From Paralactobacillus_A sp963926925 (GTDB lineage Bacteria > Bacillota > Bacilli > Lactobacillales > Lactobacillaceae): a DNA stretch of 38,443 nucleotides. The position numbers and the translations under genes were made by a program. Under the pieces are notes generated by a model. That model had not been told where the DNA came from. It did no database searches and worked only from the letters and a program-made list of their open reading frames with translations. Shown here piece after piece: positions 33,201 to 38,443 of this stretch (positions are counted from its first letter, which is position 1; every line of letters starts with the position of its first letter). The DNA is taken from the NCBI GenBank assembly GCA_963926925.1, contig CAWUZD010000034.1, positions 1 through 38,443 on the forward strand. The letters run 5' to 3'.

Positions 33201-33865
33201 TCAATAGTGAGCATTAATGAGTCACTTTCACCTAAGATATCCATAATTTGTGAATCAGAACCAAAACCTAATGCACGTACTAATACAGTCATTGGAATCT
33301 TACGAGTACGGTCGATACGAACATATGCTACACCTTTAGCATCAGTTTCGTATTCTAACCATGCACCACGATTAGGAATAACTGTAGTACCATAGGTAAC
33401 ACGACTATTTTTATCTGTTTCACTGCTGAAGTATACACCAGGAGAACGAACTAATTGTGATACAATAACACGTTCAGCACCATTAATAATAAATGTGCCT
33501 TGTTCTGTCATTAATGGGAAGTCGCCAAAAAAGACATCTTGTGACTTAATTTCGCCAGTTTCATGGTTAGTTAAGCGTAAGGTGACATGTAAAGGTGCTG
33601 AATAGTTAGCATCATGTTGCCGTGCTTCTTCAACTGTATATTTTGGTTCAAGAAGTTGATAGTCTACAAATTCTAATGATAATTTGCCTGCAAAATCTTC
33701 AATTGGCATAATATCATTGAACATTTCACGTAAACCTTCATCTAAGAACCATTTATATGAATTAGTTTGAATTTCAATTAAATTAGGAAGTGCCAAAACT
33801 TCTTTAATACGGGAATAACTGCGCCGTACACGGTGCTTACCGTAATTAACTAAATGTCCTGCCAA
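30245..33865 (-). CDS. rpoB: DNA-directed RNA polymerase subunit beta
   Basis: The beta subunit forms one side of the active-site cleft and is the target of rifampicin. I start at TTG 33863-33865 (first residues then AGHLVNYGKHRVRRSY), as in related genera, giving 1206 residues. An in-frame GTG three codons upstream overlaps the GGAGAGGTG Shine-Dalgarno sequence. The rifampicin region (SSQLSQFMDQNNPL ... HKRRLSALGPGG) has the usual Gln, Asp, His and Ser residues, so no common resistance change is seen. The C-terminal tail of about 50 residues is acidic and Gln/Ala-rich, a feature of the group. It has its own promoter and leader and precedes rpoC. Confidence 0.98.
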   Translation of the reverse strand: MAGHLVNYGKHRVRRSYSRIKEVLALPNLIEIQTNSYKWFLDEGLREMFNDIMPIEDFAGKLSLEFVDYQLLEPKYTVEEARQHDANYSAPLHVTLRLTNHETGEIKSQDVFFGDFPLMTEQGTFIINGAERVIVSQLVRSPGVYFSSETDKNSRVTYGTTVIPNRGAWLEYETDAKGVAYVRIDRTRKIPMTVLVRALGFGSDSQIMDILGESDSLMLTIEKDVHKNADDSRTDEALKDIYERLRPGEPKTAESSRSLLYARFFDPKRYDLAPVGRYKINKKLSLKTRLLKQTLAETLADPDTGEIIANKGDVVDRKLMDKLSPYLDRDDFKTVTFEPSSDGVVTDPMTVQVIKVVSPKDPEKIVNLIGNGHIDAKVKHITPADIIASMNYFLNLQEGLGSTDDIDHLGNRRIRCVGELLQNQFRIGLARMERVVRERMSIQDIETVTPQQLINIRPIVAAVKEFFGSSQLSQFMDQNNPLGELSHKRRLSALGPGGLTRDRAGYEVRDVHYTHYGRLCPIETPEGPNIGLINNLATYAVVNKYGFVETPYRRVDWNTHKVTDKIDYLTADEEDNYIVAEANSPLNEDGTFKDKVVLARHKDDNIEISSDKVDYMDVSPKQVVSVATACIPFLENDDSNRALMGANMQRQAVPLINPHAPLVGTGMEYQAAHDSGSALLAKADGVVEYVDAKEIRVRREDGTLDTYKLMKHRRSNAGKDYNQRPIVRHGEKVEASEVIADGPAMDNGELALGQNPLIAFMTWNMYNYEDAIVLSERLVKEDVYTSIHIEEYESEARDTKLGPEEITREIPNVGEDALKDLDEFGIVRVGAEVRDGDILVGKVTPKGVTELSAEERLLHAIFGEKAREVRDTSLRVPHGAGGIVQDVKIFTREAGDELSPGVNMMVRVYIAQKRKLQVGDKMAGRHGNKGTVSVVVPEEDMPYMPDGTSVDILLSPMGVPSRMNIGQVLELHLGMAARKLGIHIATPVFDGVRDKDLWNTIREAGMASDGKSILYDGRTGEPFANRVSVGVMYYLKLTHMAEDKIHARSIGPYSLVTQQPLGGKAQFGGQRFGEMEVWALEAYGAAYTLQEILTYKSDDVVGRVKTYEAIVKGEQIPKPGVPESFRVLIKELQSLGLDIQVLDAQHKEIELRDMDDDTNDNNVDALSKYAQEQELKKAQEAAKQAEAQQALDGTTTDTEDSDSDNE

Positions 33866-34063
33866 ACCGTTCACCTCTCCAACTAATTTATTTTCATCGT
33901 TTAAATGTTAAATTTATGTTACAAATGATAAAATTAACTGATTTTAAGCAAAAAAAAACCAAAAATAATAACTTAACATTATTACTTTTGCTTCATTATA
34001 AGTGATCTTAACGGACAATATATCGCTAAAATCAGTATTTAAACCTCGAAAATAATACTACCG
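33866..34063 (-). ncRNA. Structured rpoB leader, candidate Lacto-rpoB-type RNA
   Basis: The leader of about 190 bases has three pairings on the minus strand. A local hairpin joins 34024-34033 to 34004-34013 (10 bp including two G-U pairs). A second hairpin joins 33979-33989 to 33961-33971 (11 bp) and is followed by GG and nine Ts. A long-range helix joins 34025-34035 to 33938-33949. The first and last share the same 5' strand and exclude each other. A Lacto-rpoB motif is known upstream of rpoB in Lactobacillales; I infer this is a member but have not run the model. Confidence 0.55.
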
Positions 34064-34069
34064 TGTTAA

Positions 34070-34098
34070 ATACTATAACTTAATATTTATAAAGTCAA
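34070..34098 (-). promoter_or_regulatory. rpoB promoter
   Basis: On the minus strand TTGACT (34098-34093), 17 bases and TAGTAT (34075-34070). It lies between the clpC terminator and the structured leader, so rpoB-rpoC form a transcription unit separate from ctsR-clpC. Confidence 0.72.
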
Positions 34099-34108
34099 GA
34101 AATTTTTA

Positions 34109-34140
34109 TAAAAAAAGAATCACGATTAATATCGTGATTC
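34109..34140 (-). terminator. Terminator after clpC
   Basis: GAATCACGAT (34117-34126) and ATCGTGATTC (34131-34140) form a perfect 10-bp stem with a TAAT loop and a long T-run on the minus strand, 8 bases beyond the clpC stop. Confidence 0.9.
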
Positions 34141-34147
34141 TCTTTAT

Positions 34148-36640
34148 TTAAACTTTAACTAGTTTGCCTTCGTCATTATAACGTTTGATAGTTAAATTTA
34201 ATTTATCATTACGTTCACCAATAGTTACATAATCACCATTAGTAAATTTACCTTGTAACATTTTATCACTCAACATATCTTCAACATAATGTTGAAAAGC
34301 ACGTCGTAATGGTCGTGCTCCATATTGTGGATCATAACCTTTTTTAGCTAAGAAAGCTAATGCATTTGCTGTAAACTTAATATGAATATTTTGTGCTTCT
34401 AGCCGTTTGAGCAATTGATGACTCATTATTTTCACAATTGTAATTAATTCTTTCTTAGTTAAAGAATGAAAGACAATTGTCTCATCAATTCGATTAATAA
34501 ATTCAGGACGGAAGAAATTACGTAATTCAATTAATGTTTGGTGTTTTAATGCATTATAGTCTTCATGAATATCCTTAGTACTAAAGCCAATCATCTTATT
34601 ATCTTTAATAGCATCTGCACCTAAATTGGAGGTCATAATGATGATAGTATTACGAAAATCAACTTTTATTCCCTTAGAATCAGTTAAATACCCATCATCT
34701 AAAACTTGTAATAAAATATTAAAAACATCTGGATTAGCTTTTTCAACTTCATCAAATAAAACTACAGAGTAAGGATGATTCCGAACTTTTTCAGTTAATT
34801 GACCGCCTTCATCATAGCCAATATATCCTGGAGCTGATCCAATCAACCGACTCGTACTATATTGAGCTTGATATTCTGACATATCAATACGAATCATATC
34901 ATCTTCAGAACCAAACATTGCTGCTGCTAAAGCCTTAGCAAGTTCAGTTTTACCAACACCAGTTGGTCCTAAAAACATAAATGAACCAATTGGACGATTA
35001 GGATCTTTGAGACCACTCCGTGCCCGTCGAATTGCCCGTGAAACTGCAGAAATAGCATCATCTTGACCAACAACACGTTTATGCAATGTTTTTTCTAAGT
35101 TTAATAAACGTTGACTTTCTTTTTGCTGTAATTGTGTTACGGGAACTCCTGTCCATTGTGAAACTACTGCCGCAATATCATTTGGTTCTACTTTAATATG
35201 AGAATTAATTTCATCAATCGTTTGACTAGCTAATTTTTTAATCACTTGACGATCAATCTTCTTCTTTAAAGTCATTGCTTGTTCACGAATATTAGCAGCT
35301 GTTTCGAAATCCTTAGCAATTACTGCGGCTTCCTTAGCTTCATTTAATTCATTTAATTTATCCTGATTTTTTTCTAAAGCAGTTTTACGATCAGCATGAT
35401 TTAACCGAACTCGTGCAGCAGCTTCATCCATTAAATCAATTGCCTTATCAGGTAAATACCGGGTTGTTAAATACCGCTGTGATAATTTCACCGCAGCATT
35501 AATAGCTTCATCAGTAATAATTAAATGATGATACATTTCATAACGTTTTCTTAATCCTTTTAGGATATCTTCAGCTACTTTAGTAGTTGGTTCTTCAACA
35601 TGAATAGTAGCAAAACGCCGTTCTAAGGCTGCGTCCTTTTCAATATATTTTTGATATTCGTCTAACGTTGTTGCACCAATTAATTGGACTTCACCACGTG
35701 CTAATGCTGGCTTTAAGATATTTGAAGCATCGATGGCACCTTCTGCACCACCAGCACCAATTAAGGTATGCAATTCATCAACAAATAAAATTACTTGGCC
35801 ATCCTGATGAACTTCTTCCAAAACCTTCTTAAAACGATCTTCAAATTCGCCACGATACTTTGTTCCCGCAACTAAAGAACCCATATCAAGCATCATTAAA
35901 CGTTTGTTTTGCATTTCATCAGGTACACTACCTTCGACTAATTTTTGTGCAAAACCTTCAACAATTGCGGTTTTACCGACACCTGGTTCACCAATTAATA
36001 CGGAGTTATTCTTAGTACGACGCGCTAATATTTGAATTAAACGATCAATTTCTTTATCACGACCAATTACTGGGTCTAATTGTCCCATCAAGGCCATTTG
36101 CGTTAGATCGCGTGCAACTTTATCTAAAGTTGGCGTTTTAGAATTATTACTACTATTATTTAATTTATTTTTTAAATGAGCTCGTAATTTACGACGTTCA
36201 TTTTCATTAATGCCCATCATATCAAGAACTTTATTTCTTAATAAATCAATATCTGCACCTAAATCAAGCAAAATATCAATTGCTAAAGCATCTTGATCAG
36301 CTAATAAGACCAAGAGTAAATGTTCAGTACCAATTTGCATTTGTCCAAATTGATATGCTATTTCACCAGCACTTACTAAAGTTTGACGTGCTTTGGGTAA
36401 ATATGGCAATTCATTATGATGAATATTAGCGCCATAGCCAGTAAATAATTTTGCTTCATCAAAAACATCTTTGGCTGTAATTTTAGCATCACGTAAAACT
36501 TTACCAGCAATACCATTTTCTTCTAAAACTAATCCTAATAACAAATGCTCAGTTCCAACTGCTGATTGTCTTAACTTATGTGCTTGTGCTTGTGCAAGAT
36601 CAATTGCATGGTTAGCACTCATGGTAAAAAGATCATTCAT
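34148..36640 (-). CDS. clpC: ATP-dependent Clp protease ATP-binding subunit ClpC
   Basis: ClpC is a hexameric AAA+ unfoldase that delivers damaged or regulatory proteins to ClpP in the cytosol. The 830-residue product has the N-terminal Clp repeats (about 1-145), a first ATPase with GEPGVGKT (217-224), the UVR-type middle domain (about 420-465), and a second ATPase with GPTGVGKT (558-565). The IGF tripeptide in KMIGFS (about 680) is the loop that docks to ClpP. Length is normal. It follows ctsR by 27 bases; mcsA and mcsB, which lie between them in Bacillus, are absent, as in most lactobacilli. It should be derepressed with ctsR by heat stress. Confidence 0.98.
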   Translation of the reverse strand: MNDLFTMSANHAIDLAQAQAHKLRQSAVGTEHLLLGLVLEENGIAGKVLRDAKITAKDVFDEAKLFTGYGANIHHNELPYLPKARQTLVSAGEIAYQFGQMQIGTEHLLLVLLADQDALAIDILLDLGADIDLLRNKVLDMMGINENERRKLRAHLKNKLNNSSNNSKTPTLDKVARDLTQMALMGQLDPVIGRDKEIDRLIQILARRTKNNSVLIGEPGVGKTAIVEGFAQKLVEGSVPDEMQNKRLMMLDMGSLVAGTKYRGEFEDRFKKVLEEVHQDGQVILFVDELHTLIGAGGAEGAIDASNILKPALARGEVQLIGATTLDEYQKYIEKDAALERRFATIHVEEPTTKVAEDILKGLRKRYEMYHHLIITDEAINAAVKLSQRYLTTRYLPDKAIDLMDEAAARVRLNHADRKTALEKNQDKLNELNEAKEAAVIAKDFETAANIREQAMTLKKKIDRQVIKKLASQTIDEINSHIKVEPNDIAAVVSQWTGVPVTQLQQKESQRLLNLEKTLHKRVVGQDDAISAVSRAIRRARSGLKDPNRPIGSFMFLGPTGVGKTELAKALAAAMFGSEDDMIRIDMSEYQAQYSTSRLIGSAPGYIGYDEGGQLTEKVRNHPYSVVLFDEVEKANPDVFNILLQVLDDGYLTDSKGIKVDFRNTIIIMTSNLGADAIKDNKMIGFSTKDIHEDYNALKHQTLIELRNFFRPEFINRIDETIVFHSLTKKELITIVKIMSHQLLKRLEAQNIHIKFTANALAFLAKKGYDPQYGARPLRRAFQHYVEDMLSDKMLQGKFTNGDYVTIGERNDKLNLTIKRYNDEGKLVKV

Positions 36641-36667
36641 TATTTATATACCTTTCTTTAATAATTA

Positions 36668-37138
36668 TTATTGTCTTTTATAACGTAAACTAGTTAACAT
36701 CGCAACTAATAATGTAGCTCGTAATTTGTTCTCTGCTGCTTTATCTTTACAATTTAATGTATTATGTGATAATACAGCATACATCATATTACCAATTTTT
36801 TGTGAAATAATTCCTTCATCATATAATTGATGAATTATTATTAAAGCATTTCTTTCCGATATATGTGTATCAACTTCATTAATAATGGAATCAATCAAAT
36901 TTTGTTGATCTACAAATGCTATTTTCATAATGCGGATATAGCCACCGCCTCCACGTTTACTTTCTACTCGATAACCTTGTTGAATAGTAAAACGTGTGTT
37001 AATAACATAATTAATTTGGGAAGGAACACAATTAAATAATGTAGCTATTTCTGAACGTCTAATCTCAATTTGATTATTTTTAGAAAGAATTCTCTTCAAG
37101 TATTGTTCGATAATATCAGAAATATTTCTACTTGGCAT
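36668..37138 (-). CDS. ctsR: Class III stress-gene repressor CtsR
   Basis: CtsR is a winged-helix dimer that represses clp genes and loses DNA binding at high temperature. I place the start at ATG 37136-37138 (MPSRNISDIIEQYLK), giving 156 residues, because the in-frame GTG three codons upstream is part of the GAGGTG Shine-Dalgarno. The DNA-binding region with IRRSEIATLFNCVPSQINYVI and the Gly-rich wing ESKRGGGGYIRI (about 60-71), which acts as the heat sensor in this family, are intact. It is first in the ctsR-clpC operon, and three CtsR half-sites lie in front of it. Confidence 0.97.
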   Translation of the reverse strand: MPSRNISDIIEQYLKRILSKNNQIEIRRSEIATLFNCVPSQINYVINTRFTIQQGYRVESKRGGGGYIRIMKIAFVDQQNLIDSIINEVDTHISERNALIIIHQLYDEGIISQKIGNMMYAVLSHNTLNCKDKAAENKLRATLLVAMLTSLRYKRQ

Positions 37139-37150
37139 GTATTTCACCTC

Positions 37151-37173
37151 TTTGACTTTGACTAATCTTGACT
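37151..37173 (-). promoter_or_regulatory. CtsR operator
   Basis: On the minus strand AGTCAAG-ATT-AGTCAAA (37173-37157) fits the CtsR heptad-3-heptad direct repeat, and a third AGTCAAA (37157-37151) overlaps the second by one base. It lies across the predicted -10 and start region of ctsR, consistent with autorepression. A -10-like TATAGT and a -35-like TTGATT with 16-base spacing lie immediately upstream (37170-37197). Confidence 0.82.
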
Positions 37174-37208
37174 ATATTATATACAAATTATTAATCAAAT
37201 GAAAAGAT

Positions 37209-37242
37209 TAAAAAAAGAGTTTGATAAAATATCAAACTCTTT
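37209..37242 (-). terminator. Terminator of the tRNA array
   Basis: AAAGAGTTTGATA (37214-37226) pairs perfectly with 37230-37242 over a three-base loop and is followed on the minus strand by seven Ts. It lies about 22 bases beyond tRNA-Pro and insulates ctsR. Confidence 0.9.
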
Positions 37243-37264
37243 ACATACCTAATTATGAACGTAA

Positions 37265-37338
37265 TCGGAAAAACAGGATTTGAACCTGCGACCCCTACGT
37301 CCCGAACATAGTGCTCTACCAAACTGAGCTATTTCCCG
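37265..37338 (-). tRNA. tRNA-Pro (anticodon CGG)
   Basis: A 74-base cloverleaf: acceptor CGGGAAA/TTTTCCG, anticodon stem CTATG/CGTAG, loop TTCGGGA with anticodon CGG, T-arm GCAGG/CCTGT. CCA is not encoded. It is last in the array. Pro(UGG) is the usual form at this position in relatives, so CGG is notable. Confidence 0.92.
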
Positions 37339-37343
37339 AAGAA

Positions 37344-37417
37344 TGCACCCAGTAGGGATCGAACCTACAACCTTCTGATTCGTAATCAGACACTCTATCC
37401 AGTTGCGCTATGGGTGC
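37344..37417 (-). tRNA. tRNA-Arg (anticodon ACG)
   Basis: A 74-base cloverleaf with acceptor GCACCCA/TGGGTGC, anticodon loop TTACGAA and T-stem GTAGG/CCTAC. The A34 would be deaminated to inosine to read CGN codons. CCA is not encoded. Confidence 0.95.
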
Positions 37418-37422
37418 ATAAA

Positions 37423-37511
37423 TGGTGCCGAGGACCGGAATCGAACCGGTACGGTCATCACTGACCGCAGGATTTTAAGTCCTGTGCGTCTACCTATTCC
37501 GCCACCCCGGC
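37423..37511 (-). tRNA. tRNA-Leu (anticodon UAA)
   Basis: A class II tRNA with acceptor GCCGGGG/CCTCGGC, anticodon loop CTTAAAA (TAA), a long variable arm GGTCAGTGATGACC and T-arm CCGG-TTCGATT-CCGG. It is the only member of the array with an encoded CCA (37423-37425). Confidence 0.95.
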
Positions 37512-37523
37512 ATGGGTGGTACA

Positions 37524-37595
37524 AGCGGAAGACGGGATTCGAACCCGCGACCCCCACCATGGCAAGGTGGTGTTCTACCACTGAACTACTTCCGC
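37524..37595 (-). tRNA. tRNA-Gly (anticodon GCC)
   Basis: A 72-base cloverleaf with acceptor GCGGAAG/CTTCCGC, anticodon loop TTGCCAT and T-stem GCGGG/CCCGT. CCA is not encoded. Confidence 0.95.
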
Positions 37596-37599
37596 AAAA

Positions 37600-37672
37600 T
37601 GCTGACTAAAGGATTCGAACCTTCGACCCTCTGTTTACAAGACAGATGCTCTACCAACTGAGCTAAGTCAGC
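37600..37672 (-). tRNA. tRNA-Thr (anticodon UGU)
   Basis: A 73-base cloverleaf with acceptor GCTGACT/AGTCAGC, anticodon loop CTTGTAA (TGT) and T-arm GAAGG-TTCGAAT-CCTTT. CCA is not encoded. Confidence 0.95.
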
Positions 37673-37682
37673 AGGTCGATAG

Positions 37683-37765
<83 letters not shown>

Positions 37766-37767
37766 AT

Positions 37768-37784
37768 CAATACCGTCGGTATTG
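37768..37784. repeat. Perfect 17-base palindrome between tRNA-Leu and tRNA-Lys
   Basis: CAATACCG and CGGTATTG flank a single T in the spacer between two tRNAs. It may be a processing hairpin in the polycistronic precursor. There is no T-run, so it is not a terminator. Confidence 0.6.
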
Positions 37785-37788
37785 GCAA

Positions 37789-37861
37789 TGAGTCGTGAGA
37801 GGCTCGAACTCTCGACCCATGGATTAAAAGTCCATTGCTCTACCAACTGAGCTAACGACTC
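37789..37861 (-). tRNA. tRNA-Lys (anticodon UUU)
   Basis: A 73-base cloverleaf with acceptor GAGTCGT/ACGACTC, anticodon loop CTTTTAA (TTT) and T-stem GAGAG/CTCTC. CCA is not encoded. Confidence 0.95.
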
Positions 37862-37865
37862 AATA

Positions 37866-37938
37866 TGGAGATTACAGGGTTCGAACCTGTGACCCTCTGC
37901 TTGTAAGGCAGACGCTCTCCCAACTGAGCTAATCCTCC
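37866..37938 (-). tRNA. tRNA-Val (anticodon UAC)
   Basis: A 73-base cloverleaf with acceptor GGAGGAT/AATCTCC, anticodon loop CTTACAA (TAC) and T-stem ACAGG/CCTGT. The acceptor stem has a G-U pair and an A-A mismatch at the sixth pair, where relatives have ATCCTCC. CCA is not encoded. It is the first tRNA of the array. Confidence 0.93.
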
Positions 37939-37964
37939 ATGTGTTGAACTCAAACAACTTCTAT

Positions 37965-37993
37965 AGTTTAAGCCCAACGGTGAGATTTTGCAA
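37965..37993 (-). promoter_or_regulatory. Candidate promoter of the tRNA array
   Basis: On the minus strand TTGCAA (37993-37988), 17 bases and TAAACT (37970-37965), ending about 27 bases before tRNA-Val. In relatives such arrays usually follow a 5S rRNA gene, but none is visible here, so the array needs its own promoter. Confidence 0.45.
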
Positions 37994-37996
37994 CCC

Positions 37997-38443
37997 CTAT
38001 TTCAAATTTAATTCCGTTAATTTTTGATCAACCATCGCCAAAACCTGCTTGGCCGCGGCGGGACTCTCGACAAAATTGTACTTGTCGCCGTCAATCATCA
38101 TCTTCGGACTTTCGTCATAGTGCGCATACCAGTCTACGTAGCGCTGATTCAATTCTTCATAATATTGATACAAGCTCGGATCAGCATCAATTTGTTCGTA
38201 AGCCCGGCCCCGCTTTTTAATCCGTTCCAACATTGTCGGGAAAGAAACCTTGATGTGAATCAAGAGGCTCGGCTTCTTAGCTAATGGTTGGTTCGGTAGT
38301 TCTTCCAACATATTCCCCAGCAGTGAGGAGTAAATATCGGCTTCCGTCCCCGTCGCCCGGCCCAAATCAGCATTCAAGCGGAACAACAAGTTGTCTTCAA
38401 AAATCGACCGATCCAGCACACTTAACTTGTGTTGGGCCGCTTC
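37997..38443 (-). CDS. Deoxynucleoside kinase (dAdo/dGuo kinase family), partial
   Basis: These kinases phosphorylate salvaged deoxynucleosides. The visible 148 residues are the C-terminal two-thirds; the gene runs off the right edge, so the P-loop is not seen, and the reading frame is open to the last base. The DRS motif (LDRSIFED), the arginine-rich lid ERIKKRGRAYEQ and the C-terminal SPKMMIDGDKYNFV are family hallmarks. G+C is much higher than in neighbouring genes: I counted 32/60 at 38041-38100 and 33/60 at 38341-38400, against 22/60 in a clpC stretch (35101-35160). Either the gene was acquired or the contig is chimeric at the tRNA array. Confidence 0.9.
   Translation of the reverse strand, partial: EAAQHKLSVLDRSIFEDNLLFRLNADLGRATGTEADIYSSLLGNMLEELPNQPLAKKPSLLIHIKVSFPTMLERIKKRGRAYEQIDADPSLYQYYEELNQRYVDWYAHYDESPKMMIDGDKYNFVESPAAAKQVLAMVDQKLTELNLK

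Overview
The window comes from a low-GC member of the Lactobacillales, most likely Lactobacillaceae (Lactobacillus/Weissella/Leuconostoc-like). The signs are the AT-rich coding, zinc-type S14 and L36, a ctsR-clpC pair without mcsA/mcsB, a DUF1129 membrane protein next to ychF, lactobacilli-like RpoB and RpoC starts and acidic tails, and an eight-tRNA array in the order Val-Lys-Leu-Thr-Gly-Leu-Arg-Pro. I cannot name a species. Almost everything is on the minus strand, so transcription runs from high to low coordinates.

Layout from the right end. (1) 37997-38443 is the C-terminal part of a deoxynucleoside kinase whose base composition is clearly richer in G+C than its neighbours. (2) 37266-37938 is an eight-tRNA array ending in a terminator. 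(3) ctsR-clpC lies behind a CtsR operator. (4) rpoB-rpoC have their own promoter and a structured leader. (5) Next come a plus-strand comC-type prepilin peptidase broken by a frameshift, then tRNA-Gln, mnaA (UDP-GlcNAc 2-epimerase) and an exported serine beta-lactamase-like hydrolase. (6) A small unrecognised plus-strand gene is divergent from the operon rsmG-noc-parB-DUF951-ychF-DUF1129, a block normally found near the replication origin. Here parA is missing and noc overlaps parB. (7) A VanRS-like response regulator and histidine kinase are followed in the same operon by a PBP5-type D,D-carboxypeptidase. (8) The S10-spc-alpha ribosomal protein operon, rpsJ to rplQ, includes secY, adk, infA and rpoA. 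(9) The 3' end of an unidentified plus-strand gene shares a terminator with that operon.

Most of the window is core gene expression: ribosomal proteins, RNA polymerase alpha, beta and beta', Sec translocon, IF1, adenylate kinase and tRNAs. A stress regulon (CtsR/ClpC), chromosome maintenance (Noc/ParB) and cell-envelope genes (two-component system with carboxypeptidase, MnaA, serine hydrolase) sit around it. I see no insertion sequence, prophage or CRISPR array and no clearly undescribed multi-gene system.

The points most worth a second look are regulatory or structural: a palindrome built from reversed parS half-sites at the start of the rsmG-noc-parB transcript, the loss of parA, mutually exclusive helices in the rpoB leader, a terminator-like hairpin between the infA promoter and infA, the comC frameshift, and the composition break beyond the tRNA array. 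No stretch longer than 300 bases lacks a gene. The two longest gaps (14381-14664 and 33866-34147) hold promoters, leaders and terminators.
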